Assembly (NCBI RefSeq): GCF_003025615.1
Contig: NZ_PYMJ01000008.1
Span: forward strand, 62,001 to 126,000
DNA: 64,000 bases
Source: Photobacterium frigidiphilum
GTDB lineage: Bacteria > Pseudomonadota > Gammaproteobacteria > Enterobacterales > Vibrionaceae
Reading direction: 5' to 3'
Part shown: positions 47,101 through 54,588 of the stretch, in pieces
Layout: each line of letters begins with the position of its first letter
Position numbering within the stretch: position 1 is the stretch's first letter
The notes under the pieces: generated by a model
Told to the model about the DNA's origin: nothing
Databases searched by the model: none
The model's input: only the letters and a program-made list of their open reading frames with translations
Position numbers and translations under genes: made by a program

Positions 47101-47216
47101 ATATTAACGATATAGGCTTAACCGATCCGACGCGAGAAGGGAAAGGAGTATTACTTGATTGGGTAGTCGGTGCGGCAGCAAGGCAGGCCCTGCCAGCCAA
47201 AATAGCGAAGGTCTAA
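44127..47216 (+). CDS. ttrA: Tetrathionate reductase catalytic subunit TtrA
   Basis: 1029-aa molybdopterin enzyme that reduces tetrathionate to thiosulfate during anaerobic respiration, in the periplasm. A Tat signal is present (KKRRQFIKSGLAVGG). The [4Fe-4S] site is the Cys motif MCFGCWTLCGVRV with the fourth Cys in STACARGNG. Molybdopterin-binding segments include HHGSYCGYAFRAG, VDTHGGNMHSNGFYNAY and the C-terminal domain around TGDQFTITTPSNS. Length fits TtrA. A hairpin follows 6 bp after the stop. Confidence 0.95.
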   Translation: MDKKRRQFIKSGLAVGGVSAFAAGYSSTAQHMVEGLVTGTSGVPTKDAHFGNSLEPEYKVNENGNLISNPNQRVAPSMCFGCWTLCGVRVRVDNKTDEILRISGNPYHPLSNDQQIPFNTPVKQAYLSLTGEAGLAGRSTACARGNGMLEIRNSPYRITQPLKRVGKRGEGKWIPISYEQLLTEVTEGGNLFNEGHVDGLKAIRDLTTPVDPNNPEYGPKANQLLVTNAGNEGRDDILKRFAFNSFGTRNFGHHGSYCGYAFRAGSGALMNDLDKFSHVKPDLDNTEFALFIGMSPAQAGNPFKRQARQLANARTNGSFEYVVVSPALPASSSLAAGLNNNWLPIKPGTDSALVMGMIQWIIANERYNRTFLSQPSAQAMRVAGTAHWCNATHLVISDESHPRFGSFLRASDMGMPYGGEVRSEADAYLVMDAKTNTLSINTQAEPAQLFVDTEMETTQGTVRVKSSFQHLKEQAFKYDIAYYSEQCGISETQIISLAQRFTSHGTKAVVDTHGGNMHSNGFYNAYTILMLNAMIGNINLKGGVMAKAGGYPTSGNGPRYDFTTFPGKVGPKGVFLSRSKFPYEKTSEYKRKVTAGTSPYPTRAPWYPISAPLLTEHLSAAIDGYPYRLKAWINHMANPLYGVPGLQDLIGEKLKDPKELPLIISVDAFINETTALSDYIVPDTVTYESWGMTSPWHGVPTKAVTARWPIVKPLTEKTADGRTINLENFFIDIAKRLSLGGFGDNAIKDAQGNWHAINNADDFYLRSAANLAYVAKGVPAASVEDIYLSGLERLLPDMQRVLTEEELGKVAFILSRGGRFEDASESYKGEFMKYQWQKPLAIWNEKLGTSRNTLSGQFYSGCPTWYPQKLADGTPLRERYTEQEWPFTLTNFKSNIHSAVSNLSPRLNSIKGVNPVYIHPQDALKWELSTGDQFTITTPSNSTVAIAIIVEGVQQGTLGIEHGFGHKELGARSHTIGDKVQPINRYNADGVNINDIGLTDPTREGKGVLLDWVVGAAARQALPAKIAKV

Positions 47217-47222
47217 AAAAAA

Positions 47223-47244
47223 GCGAGCCATATACATGGCTCGC
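47223..47244. terminator. Hairpin after ttrA, with T run on the minus strand
   Basis: Perfect 9-bp stem GCGAGCCAT / ATGGCTCGC with a 4-base loop. Read on the minus strand it is followed by eight T, so it probably ends the patatin gene transcript. On the plus strand it closes the ttrBCA message without a T run. Confidence 0.75.
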
Positions 47245-47431
47245 AAAAACTCATAATTTACATTTCAACAGAAATGAACATTAAATATCTACCATCCATG
47301 ACAGACCATTCAACATCCCGCAGCTCTTATTGAAAGGGACAAAGGTTATATCACTAACCAGTTTGCCCTTTCTCTAACATAAAATGTCAGCCTAATGTCA
47401 AAATATTCATGTTGTTAATCAATCGCTTTCA

Positions 47432-49714
47432 TTATTTGAAGGAGCCCCCCAAAGAGAAATAGACCGAACTCTCTTTTCCATCCGCTAGACCATAGCCTAA
47501 GTAAACAGGCCCTATCGGAGAATCAATCCCGATATAGAGACTGCCTGCAGTAATCGCACTATTCCAACTAATGTCTGACTTATCATTCCACACACCACCT
47601 TGCTCTAATGATCCGCCAAGATAAATCGGGGTAGAGAAGATGCCAAAGTCATTATCGATCCAACGGTAACGATAAATAAGCGCACCAAAAGCACGGTAAC
47701 GGCCATTTAATTCGTAGCGATGATACCCTGATAGATTGAACAACCCGCCAAGATCTTGTACGTATATCGGCAGTAATTCATTCGAATCTGAGCCACCCGT
47801 TTTCACTAGCGCTGATACTGTATGCCTATCGTACGAGAAAGGTTTCATCAGATTAATATCGTAATAAAATGTCTTATCATCTGTGTCGTTACTACCGACT
47901 TGACTGCTGGTTTGACTATGTCCGAATCGAGCATCAACCAGTAAACCTGCTGATGGGAAGTAATAACTATCAAGCGTATCGTGAGTCGCAGCAATATAAG
48001 GGCCATACGCACTGTATTTTTCTTTTGTACCATCATTGTCGATTAATGTGACATCACCACGCTGCCCTTGATAACCCACTTTAATAGCACTCCATGGGCG
48101 TATATTCCAGCCAATCTCGGCAAACGTATTCACATCTTCATATTTAGTCTCGAAATTAAACAGCCCAGGTTCCAGCGTGGCAAATGAGTCGTTCCCTGCG
48201 GTAAATTTACGTATTTCGTTATTCCACCCCAGACCAAAAGCGGTGAAGTACTCTTGTTTGTCGTCAATAGGAAAATAAAACTCAGTATTTATTTTTTTCC
48301 AGCTTCCTATTTCCCATTCCAGTTTCCACTCACCACCACGATCGGTTAAATCGGTATAAATATACTGTGCACCAAACGAAAAATCAGAACGATTGGTAAA
48401 ATCATCTTCAAATGAAAATTTAAAATTAAGGTAACCAGGCCCCCACGATTTTTCTGTCACATCGAGATTCAAAATATTTTCATCATCTTTTTGATCAATA
48501 AAATACGTGATTCGCGAAAAGTTATCTTGCGCATGCAAACGCTCTACCGCTTTCTCAAGTTCTTCGGTCGAAATAACCCGTTCAACAGGAAGATCCAATA
48601 ATGCCAACAATGCCTGATCCGACAACAAAGTATGATTATCCAACACAATGTTATCGATATAATAAGCAGGTCGACTTGATAAACGGCTACGACGATCTTG
48701 TTTCGCTTTGATATAAGCCATGTAATCTTCTTCAGACAACTGATATGCCAGCAATTGCGGTAAAGAAGCTCGCGCAATATTTTTACCCGCTACGTAGGCC
48801 AATTCCATCTTATCAAAATCAGGTGCGGTCATGAACGCCACATCTGGCTGTAAATACACATCACCTTCTTGCATTAAACTGATTTGATGATCTGTATTTG
48901 AATTTGTCATGAAAGTGGTTAGCTGAGAAATAATATTTAACGCACTATTGAGATCACTTTCAGGTAATAGAGGGTCGCGTAAATCAACGGCAATAATAAC
49001 ATCGGCACCAAGGCTTTTAGCCACGTCCACGGGCATGTTGTTCACCACCCCGCCATCAACTAATTGTTTGTTTTGCCAAATAACAGGCTTTAACGCACCA
49101 GGTACGGTCATGGACGCTTGCATGGTCGTCGCAAGATGCCCAGAATCAAGTACAACAGATTGAACTTTAGCAATATCCGTCGCAACACTACGATAAGGAA
49201 TAGCCAAGTCATCAAAGCTTTTTAACGTCGGTAGGTTGTGAGTTAATGAACGGAGCAACACTGCCATACCCTGCCCTTGAAATGCTCCCGGCTTGGATTT
49301 AAACTCGCCCTCAAGGGAAATACCGAGATCAGTATGCAGTTGGTAATCATCATTTTGTTGTTTACGACGCAGTACTAAATCATTGCGCCCTACTCGCTCT
49401 TTATATCCCCCCTCCCAATCTGCTGCAAAAGTACGATTTTTAACTTCTGTTGCATCTAACCCCATGGCATACATGCCGCCAACATACGCGCCCATGCTAG
49501 TACCAGTCACAATATCGACTGGAATCCGATTAGCCTCAAGCACTTCGATCACCCCAATATGTGCAGCACCTTTCGCGCCACCACCACTGAGCACTAACCC
49601 TATTTTTTTCCTATCATGCTTGGATTCAACATCAGTGGTCACTTGGGCAAATGCCATTTGATTAAACACCACAAGGCAAAAAACACTTCCTAGCATTCGA
49701 TATTGCTTAAACAA
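47432..49714 (-). CDS. Patatin-like phospholipase with POTRA and outer-membrane barrel
   Basis: 760-aa exported protein. A signal peptide (VFCLVVFNQMAFA) precedes a patatin domain (about 35-320) with the oxyanion loop GLVLSGGGAKGAAHIG, the nucleophile elbow GTSMGAYVGG and the dyad Asp in LVDGGVVNNMPVD. A POTRA domain (about 345-425, VERVISTEELEKAVERLHAQ) and a BamA-type surface-antigen barrel to the C-terminus follow. This is the PlpD-like type Vd autotransporter layout, where the barrel exports or anchors its own lipase domain. Type Vd proteins have one POTRA and a 16-stranded barrel. The last residues are GGSFK, not the usual terminal aromatic. It acts on phospholipids, perhaps as a secreted lipase (family knowledge). 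Confidence 0.9.
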   Translation of the reverse strand: MFKQYRMLGSVFCLVVFNQMAFAQVTTDVESKHDRKKIGLVLSGGGAKGAAHIGVIEVLEANRIPVDIVTGTSMGAYVGGMYAMGLDATEVKNRTFAADWEGGYKERVGRNDLVLRRKQQNDDYQLHTDLGISLEGEFKSKPGAFQGQGMAVLLRSLTHNLPTLKSFDDLAIPYRSVATDIAKVQSVVLDSGHLATTMQASMTVPGALKPVIWQNKQLVDGGVVNNMPVDVAKSLGADVIIAVDLRDPLLPESDLNSALNIISQLTTFMTNSNTDHQISLMQEGDVYLQPDVAFMTAPDFDKMELAYVAGKNIARASLPQLLAYQLSEEDYMAYIKAKQDRRSRLSSRPAYYIDNIVLDNHTLLSDQALLALLDLPVERVISTEELEKAVERLHAQDNFSRITYFIDQKDDENILNLDVTEKSWGPGYLNFKFSFEDDFTNRSDFSFGAQYIYTDLTDRGGEWKLEWEIGSWKKINTEFYFPIDDKQEYFTAFGLGWNNEIRKFTAGNDSFATLEPGLFNFETKYEDVNTFAEIGWNIRPWSAIKVGYQGQRGDVTLIDNDGTKEKYSAYGPYIAATHDTLDSYYFPSAGLLVDARFGHSQTSSQVGSNDTDDKTFYYDINLMKPFSYDRHTVSALVKTGGSDSNELLPIYVQDLGGLFNLSGYHRYELNGRYRAFGALIYRYRWIDNDFGIFSTPIYLGGSLEQGGVWNDKSDISWNSAITAGSLYIGIDSPIGPVYLGYGLADGKESSVYFSLGGSFK

Positions 49715-49743
49715 AATACGTCCTTATACATCGGTAAAAGTGC

Positions 49744-49819
49744 AATACCATTCTAGATAAGTAAATGGTCAAATAATTTTAACTAGCAAGGATGATCAGA
49801 GACTTGTCTAGATTGGTAT
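49744..49819. repeat. Palindromic intergenic repeat, copy 2
   Basis: About 76 bp with the left arm ATACCATTCTAGATAAGTA identical to copy 1 at 23468, and a right arm whose reverse complement is ATACCAATCTAGACAAGT. It lies in the promoter side of the patatin gene, so a pure terminator role is unlikely; a mobile MITE-like repeat is more probable. Confidence 0.75.
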
Positions 49820-49915
49820 CACTATTCCACTACTAATTTACGGGGATTCAGCTAAAAGTAAACGCTAAAAAATACGTGTTTAGCGATTGTATGATTAAAA
49901 GATAAAGGCTAATCA

Positions 49916-49951
49916 ATAAAAATGGGAGGCATCTTAGCGATGCCTCCCATT
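49916..49951 (-). terminator. Terminator of rctB
   Basis: Perfect 13-bp stem AATGGGAGGCATC / GATGCCTCCCATT with loop TTAGC, followed on the minus strand by TTTTT. It lies about 90 bp past the rctB stop. Confidence 0.9.
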
Positions 49952-50006
49952 GGTATATTTACACGTTTTTTTTTGCTGAATGACTTTAAAGCGAATTGCT
50001 CAAATT

Positions 50007-50021
50007 ATTTACAGTGTAAAT
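50007..50021. promoter_or_regulatory. parS2-type centromere site 1
   Basis: ATTTACAGTGTAAAT is a perfect palindrome around the central base and matches the chromosome II parS consensus NTTTACANTGTAAAN. It lies between the rctB stop and its terminator. ParB from this window should bind it. Confidence 0.88.
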
Positions 50022-50043
50022 AGGCTTAATGACAAATAACTTA

Positions 50044-52050
50044 TTATGAATAAACGCCACGAGCAACATCATCTAATGCTGCCAATACTTGTTCATTGAC
50101 ATGTCCTTCATGCACTAGCTTACAAACCTTACGGCGTACTGCAAGGCCGGAAATGAGACGCTCAATGGATAAGTGTCGTTCACCTTCTTGATTATTGTAT
50201 AACTCAACCGTCTTACTCAGTGTTTCATAGCTAACAACTTCAGTACCCACATATAACCACTCAAGCTTCTGTAAGAATGCCTGACACTCTTCTGTGACAG
50301 TTGTCGCTGAGTGACCAGTCATTGCAGATAACGCCGTTATACTGCGTTGTAGCGCCTCTGATGACGTATATTTGGATAAAACTATTGTTAATTCATCGGC
50401 ATTAATTTCAACTAAGTGTTTTCTTAGTTTCACTCGACGCCCTAAACGGCCTTTCGGTCTGCCTTCTTTTCGTTGAATAGGTTCAAATTCACCATCAATG
50501 ATCTCGGATAACTGATCAAGCTGCTTTTTAGGCATGATCTCGTTACGAAGTGGGTTTGGCATCGTTGGTGCCATGTTCCGCTTCCCTTCATTGGTGGTTT
50601 TAGCACGAGAATAACGGATCACTTCAGCAGCATCACACTTAATATCGATCTGATAATCACAATAACGTTTAGTAATATCTTCTGGTTTGATGGTTAAGTG
50701 ATAACCAAACAAATTGACCGCAAAGACATCAGCCGTCACTGTACCTTCAGCGAGTTTGCGTAGTTCACGAATTAAATCAGACGAGAAACGGCGCCATTCA
50801 ATATTACGTGCCAGCTTCTGATTTAACTCACTAAGCATCATTGAATCATTGGCACGGCGTGACATACGACTACGGAAGAATGTGTACAGCTGAAAGACTA
50901 AAGTATGCTGGCGTAAGATTTCAGGTGGAAACAAGAAGAAATAATCACGCGTTAACAACTCATCGAAAAATGACGGTTCCCACACCAAAATATAAAGATT
51001 TGGCTTAATACGGATCTCGCCATCATCGCCTTCTTGTGGTGCTTCTTCTGATGCTGTGATTGTTCGTGCAATAAAACGGAAACGATCACTTTTAAAGCCT
51101 TCTGGCATGTTGTCACTTAACCAACGGCCAGTGAGTTCATGCAGTTGAAAGTCTGTAAATTCAATACGATCAATACTTTCACGAATCGAATCACGGGCTG
51201 GACCACTGTCTTTTTTACCACGAAGGGCAAGAATATCGGTAATATAGACTGGCGTTTTATTGCCCAAGGTGCGAGATTGGATCTCATAATCAGATAAGTG
51301 ATGATCATGATATTGAACCGTTAGCGTAAATAACGCGAATAACGTCATCAGATCATCAACGGTCATGATCGACTTTGAAGATCGTGTTTCAATGATTGCT
51401 TTGGTACCACTGATCGCAACCATCGACTTTTGATAGCTTTTTTTAGTACGCGGTGGGGCTAACGCTTGATCAATGATCCCAGCCCAGCTGGTGGGTGAAA
51501 CAACGATTTGATCCGCCTCATCAGGCATTGATGGTGGAGTGCCTAACCCATATTCACTTAACAAACGTCGATTAACATGATTTTGCGCTAATGCTTTTGA
51601 GCGCTTTTGTTTATCTTTTTCTTTACTTTGTTCTGATAACAAACTGCCAGTGCCAAGCTGAGATATCAGTAAAGCTGGATTAATGAAATGATGAAGCATG
51701 GTTTTACCAGCAAGGCCTTGTTCAAATCGAACAGGTTCTTGATTAAATAAACCAACATTTACAGCAGCTCTGAGCCTTTGTTGAATGGCAGCACGTGTTA
51801 GTTGACCTTCTGTTGCTTCTACAAGTTCAGTTGTTGAAACCAATCCGTCTTTCGTCGATAGGCCTCGTAATGAGATCAAGTTTAATAATTCAATGATGCT
51901 TTTGGTCACACCTTTGAAATGTTGATACTGCGGTAACCAATCAACCAAAGCCGACGGAATTGAAAATAAATGTCCATCTTTGTGAGATCGAGGATCGAGG
52001 ATCAGAATTTTCTCAATTACTTTTTTATTGTTATTTGGAGCCGGTTTCAT
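50044..52050 (-). CDS. rctB: Chromosome II replication initiator RctB
   Basis: 668-residue initiator specific to Vibrionaceae second chromosomes. The N-terminal part (HKDGHLFSIPSALVDWLPQY, then FKGVTKSIIELLNLISLRGL, DGLVSTTELVEATEGQLTRA) matches V. cholerae RctB (658 aa) closely as remembered; the winged-helix DNA-binding regions lie in the first two thirds. It binds ATGATCA-type iterons and opens the origin. The start ATG at 52050 is the only one fitting the family; the frame is full length. It reads away from the origin, and iterons upstream of its start would allow self-repression. A terminator and a parS2 site follow. Confidence 0.96.
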   Translation of the reverse strand: MKPAPNNNKKVIEKILILDPRSHKDGHLFSIPSALVDWLPQYQHFKGVTKSIIELLNLISLRGLSTKDGLVSTTELVEATEGQLTRAAIQQRLRAAVNVGLFNQEPVRFEQGLAGKTMLHHFINPALLISQLGTGSLLSEQSKEKDKQKRSKALAQNHVNRRLLSEYGLGTPPSMPDEADQIVVSPTSWAGIIDQALAPPRTKKSYQKSMVAISGTKAIIETRSSKSIMTVDDLMTLFALFTLTVQYHDHHLSDYEIQSRTLGNKTPVYITDILALRGKKDSGPARDSIRESIDRIEFTDFQLHELTGRWLSDNMPEGFKSDRFRFIARTITASEEAPQEGDDGEIRIKPNLYILVWEPSFFDELLTRDYFFLFPPEILRQHTLVFQLYTFFRSRMSRRANDSMMLSELNQKLARNIEWRRFSSDLIRELRKLAEGTVTADVFAVNLFGYHLTIKPEDITKRYCDYQIDIKCDAAEVIRYSRAKTTNEGKRNMAPTMPNPLRNEIMPKKQLDQLSEIIDGEFEPIQRKEGRPKGRLGRRVKLRKHLVEINADELTIVLSKYTSSEALQRSITALSAMTGHSATTVTEECQAFLQKLEWLYVGTEVVSYETLSKTVELYNNQEGERHLSIERLISGLAVRRKVCKLVHEGHVNEQVLAALDDVARGVYS

Positions 52051-52250
52051 TTGTCATTAGCCGTAGAAGCATCATCTTTCCGAAAGAATAATCTAAAAAG
52101 ATCCAGAAAGAAAGTTCTTTTTATTTAAAGATTTAAATACTGATCTTTATGTTTAAAGTGATCTATATGATTAACTGATCTAATGATCAGGCTGGAGAAA
52201 TACGTGTAACCCTTTGATTGTAAGGAGTTAAAAAAAGAGTCATTTCGGAA
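52051..52250. promoter_or_regulatory. rctB promoter / negative control region
   Basis: AT-rich stretch upstream of rctB with several GATC sites (Dam targets) and one ATGATCA heptamer at 52183-52189 set apart from the main array. By analogy with V. cholerae this zone should hold the rctB promoter and autoregulatory sites. Confidence 0.6.
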
Positions 52251-52252
52251 GT

Positions 52253-52379
52253 ATGATCATGAATCGTACGGAACAGTGATCAACAAAGCATTGAAAGCAT
52301 GATCATTAAAGTGCTGGAAGTATGATCATTATAAGCATGAAACCATGATCACTAACGATTCGTAACGATGATCAAGATA
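52253..52379. other. ori2 iteron array: six RctB-type repeats at 23-bp steps
   Basis: Heptamers ATGATCA (GTGATCA in the second) begin at 52253, 52276, 52299, 52322, 52345 and 52368, each exactly 23 bp apart and in one orientation. Each carries an internal GATC, the Dam site that RctB binding depends on in V. cholerae. This is the core of the chromosome II origin. Confidence 0.92.
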
Positions 52380-52389
52380 TGTTTACAGT

Positions 52390-52410
52390 TTATCCCCAAA
52401 GTTACCCACA
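52390..52410. promoter_or_regulatory. Two DnaA-box-like nonamers beside the iterons
   Basis: TTATCCCCA (52390-52398) and TTACCCACA (52402-52410) each differ from the DnaA box TTATNCACA at one position. They sit just after the sixth iteron and before an AT-rich run (TAATTTAAACTTTATTG) that may be the unwinding element. Confidence 0.6.
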
Positions 52411-52467
52411 GGCTTTAGGCTAATTTAAACTTTATTGATGAAAACCCCCGTTTTTTGGCGCAGAAAG

Positions 52468-52613
52468 ATGATCATGGAAACGCTTTTCAACCTACTTTTA
52501 TCACTCGTAGTGCCTTTTCAATGGTTTTAGCGCTCTATTATGCTTAAATTGAAATGACACCTACCGTAAGATGTTACTGATTTTATATGTGTCCGCTTAT
52601 GGATTAATGATCA
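52468..52613. other. Isolated iteron-like heptamers downstream of the array
   Basis: Single ATGATCA heptamers at 52468-52474 and 52607-52613, in the same orientation as the array but not in its 23-bp register. They are probable extra RctB sites. Confidence 0.55.
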
Positions 52614-52779
52614 AGTGCTATTGTTTGTGTTTGAATTTCGATTTATTGATATTTTAACGCAATTATCTTGCTTTGTTAGCGCCTGTATTGATTATAAACC
52701 CTAGTTGTAACCTACGTTCACCGTAAATTATCACCTGATATACATGCTTCCGGCTGGATCCCAAGTTTGATAGCTATTG

Positions 52780-52906
52780 TTTATCGCCCTTGATCATACT
52801 TCCGATCTTATTCGTATCATAGTTATTGAATTTACATTGTATATTTCATCTTCTCGCTCTTGATCATTGTTTCGATATAGTGCGGTTTAAACCAGAACGA
52901 TGATCA
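52780..52906. other. Regulatory 39-mer-like repeats (rctA-type region)
   Basis: Two related blocks read CGCCCTTGATCATACTTCCGAT near 52785 (core given only) and CGCTCTTGATCATTGTTTCGAT near 52855, with the heptamer inverted relative to the array (TGATCAT at 52791 and 52861). A forward ATGATCA at 52900 follows. In V. cholerae, longer 39-mer sites between ori2 and parA titrate RctB and restrain replication; these look like equivalents. Confidence 0.55.
52831..52843. promoter_or_regulatory. Degenerate parS2-like site
   Basis: TTTACATTGTATA differs from TTTACANTGTAAA at one position and lies between the two 39-mer-like blocks. Binding is uncertain. Confidence 0.35.
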
Positions 52907-53139
52907 AGTAATTGCCAATTCAATCGTATGTCTTCTTAAAAGGTCTGCACACTGACTTCGTCCCCTACCCTCTTTATTTCGTCGATTTAGAACCAAGTTT
53001 AACTAAGTTGTATGTTTTTATCTGATTTCATGTTGAAAATGAGCCTGAAATAATTGAAATTACACTAGCCGTAGTTTAGGCGCTATTTATCACGCTTCCG
53101 CTAGCAAGTTTTATATTCTCTCTTTCTTCTTCAAGAATG

Positions 53140-53154
53140 ATTTACAATGTAAAG
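53140..53154. promoter_or_regulatory. parS2-type centromere site 2
   Basis: ATTTACAATGTAAAG contains the full core TTTACANTGTAAA, 212 bp upstream of parA, close enough to play a part in parAB autoregulation. Confidence 0.85.
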
Positions 53155-53266
53155 AGGTGACACCGTAACAGTTTTAATGTTTGATGTTTGATGTGTGATT
53201 ATCAGTAAACATCAAACAATTATTTATTATAAAATTTAGCTTTATTGCATTAACGGAGTTTTTTAC

Positions 53267-53350
53267 TTGAGATTAACATCACATCTATATGTTCAGCTTT
53301 TTATTGTTCTTGTTTTACTTTGCTGTACAATGGGTTGCAGTCAACAGTAA
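53267..53350 (+). CDS. Possible 27-residue lipoprotein next to parA
   Basis: TTG-started frame with CGGAG eight bases upstream. It has a basic start (RLTSHLY), a hydrophobic core (VQLFIVLVLLCC) and a lipobox-like end (TMGCSQQ, Cys in the lipid position), then a stop 15 bp before parA. This has the build of a very small lipoprotein such as entericidins. It is not certain it is translated; parA may instead start its own leader here. Confidence 0.35.
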   Translation: MRLTSHLYVQLFIVLVLLCCTMGCSQQ

Positions 53351-53365
53351 TGGCGAATAATAAAA

Positions 53366-54580
53366 ATGAATAGGGAAAAGACGATACAGAATTTGCTCAA
53401 TATTGCTGAGCAAACAAAACAGGTTCAAGCTGATCGAATTGAGATCGTATTAGAAGAACGCCGTGATGAACACTTCCCTCCAATGTCAAAAGCATTGATG
53501 GAAACGCGTTCTGGATTAACGCGCAGAAAGCTTGACGATGCAATTTCTCGTATGGAAGCAACGGGGCATCAATTTACAAAGAACAATGCCAATCATTATT
53601 CAATCACGTTAGATGAAGCGCATAAGTTAATGACGGCTGCTAAAAAGCCTGCTTTTCATGAACGTGAAGGTGCGGGAAGAAAGCCTTGGGTTGTTAACGT
53701 CCAAAACCAAAAAGGCGGTACCGGTAAATCAATGACTGCCGTTCATATTGCGGCTTGTTTGGCGCTTGATCTTGATAAGCGTTACCGTATCTGTTTAATT
53801 GACCTCGATCCACAGGGGTCATTGCGTCTATTTTTGAACCCATTAATCAGTGTTGGCAAGCAAGATACCATCTATTCTGCCGTCGATGTAATGCTTGGAA
53901 ATGTGCCGGAAGGTCAAGAAATGGATAGGGATTTCTTGATGGATAATGTGGTATTACCTACCCAATATCCTAACTTAAAGACGATTGCAGCCTTCCCAGA
54001 AGATGCGATGTTTAATGCGGATGCATGGCAAGATCTGGCGGTAAATCAAGACTTAGATATCGTTCGTTTGCTAAAAGAGCGCATGCTCGATCCTATTGCT
54101 GATGAATTCGATATCATCATGATTGATACTGGCCCACACATTGATCCACTTGTTTGGAATGCGATGTATGCATCAAATGCACTGATTATTCCATGTGCAG
54201 CTAAACGTCTTGATTGGGCTTCAACTGTTAACTTTTTCCAGCATTTACCGACTGTTTATGAAATGTTTCCGGAAGAATGGCATGGCCTTGAGTTTATTCG
54301 ACTTATGCCAACAATGTTTGAAGATGACAATAAAAAGCAAGTATCGGTATTAACCGAGATGAATTACCTGCTTCAAGAGCAAGTAATGATGGCGACAGTT
54401 CCTCGAAGCCGTGCTTTTGAAACATGTGCTGATACATATAGTACTGTTTTTGATCTAACAGCTGCTGAGTTTGAAGGGGGTAAGAAAACTCTTTCAACAG
54501 CACAAGATGCAATTCAGCGTGTTGGTTTGGAATTAGAGCGAGTGATGCATAGTCACTGGGCAAATTTAAACCAGGAGTAA
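53366..54580 (+). CDS. parA: Chromosome II partition ATPase ParA
   Basis: 404-residue Walker-type ATPase that moves the chromosome II centromere. The N-terminal HTH part (DRIEIVLEERRDEHFPPMSK) is the extension typical of ParA2/P1-type proteins and allows operator binding. The deviant Walker A is QNQKGGTGKSMTAVH, Walker A' is IDLDPQGSLRLF, and Walker B is IIMIDTGPH. It matches V. cholerae ParA2 very closely as remembered. The ATG lacks a strong ribosome site. parB follows 8 bp after its stop. Confidence 0.95.
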   Translation: MNREKTIQNLLNIAEQTKQVQADRIEIVLEERRDEHFPPMSKALMETRSGLTRRKLDDAISRMEATGHQFTKNNANHYSITLDEAHKLMTAAKKPAFHEREGAGRKPWVVNVQNQKGGTGKSMTAVHIAACLALDLDKRYRICLIDLDPQGSLRLFLNPLISVGKQDTIYSAVDVMLGNVPEGQEMDRDFLMDNVVLPTQYPNLKTIAAFPEDAMFNADAWQDLAVNQDLDIVRLLKERMLDPIADEFDIIMIDTGPHIDPLVWNAMYASNALIIPCAAKRLDWASTVNFFQHLPTVYEMFPEEWHGLEFIRLMPTMFEDDNKKQVSVLTEMNYLLQEQVMMATVPRSRAFETCADTYSTVFDLTAAEFEGGKKTLSTAQDAIQRVGLELERVMHSHWANLNQE

Positions 54581-54588
54581 CATAACAG

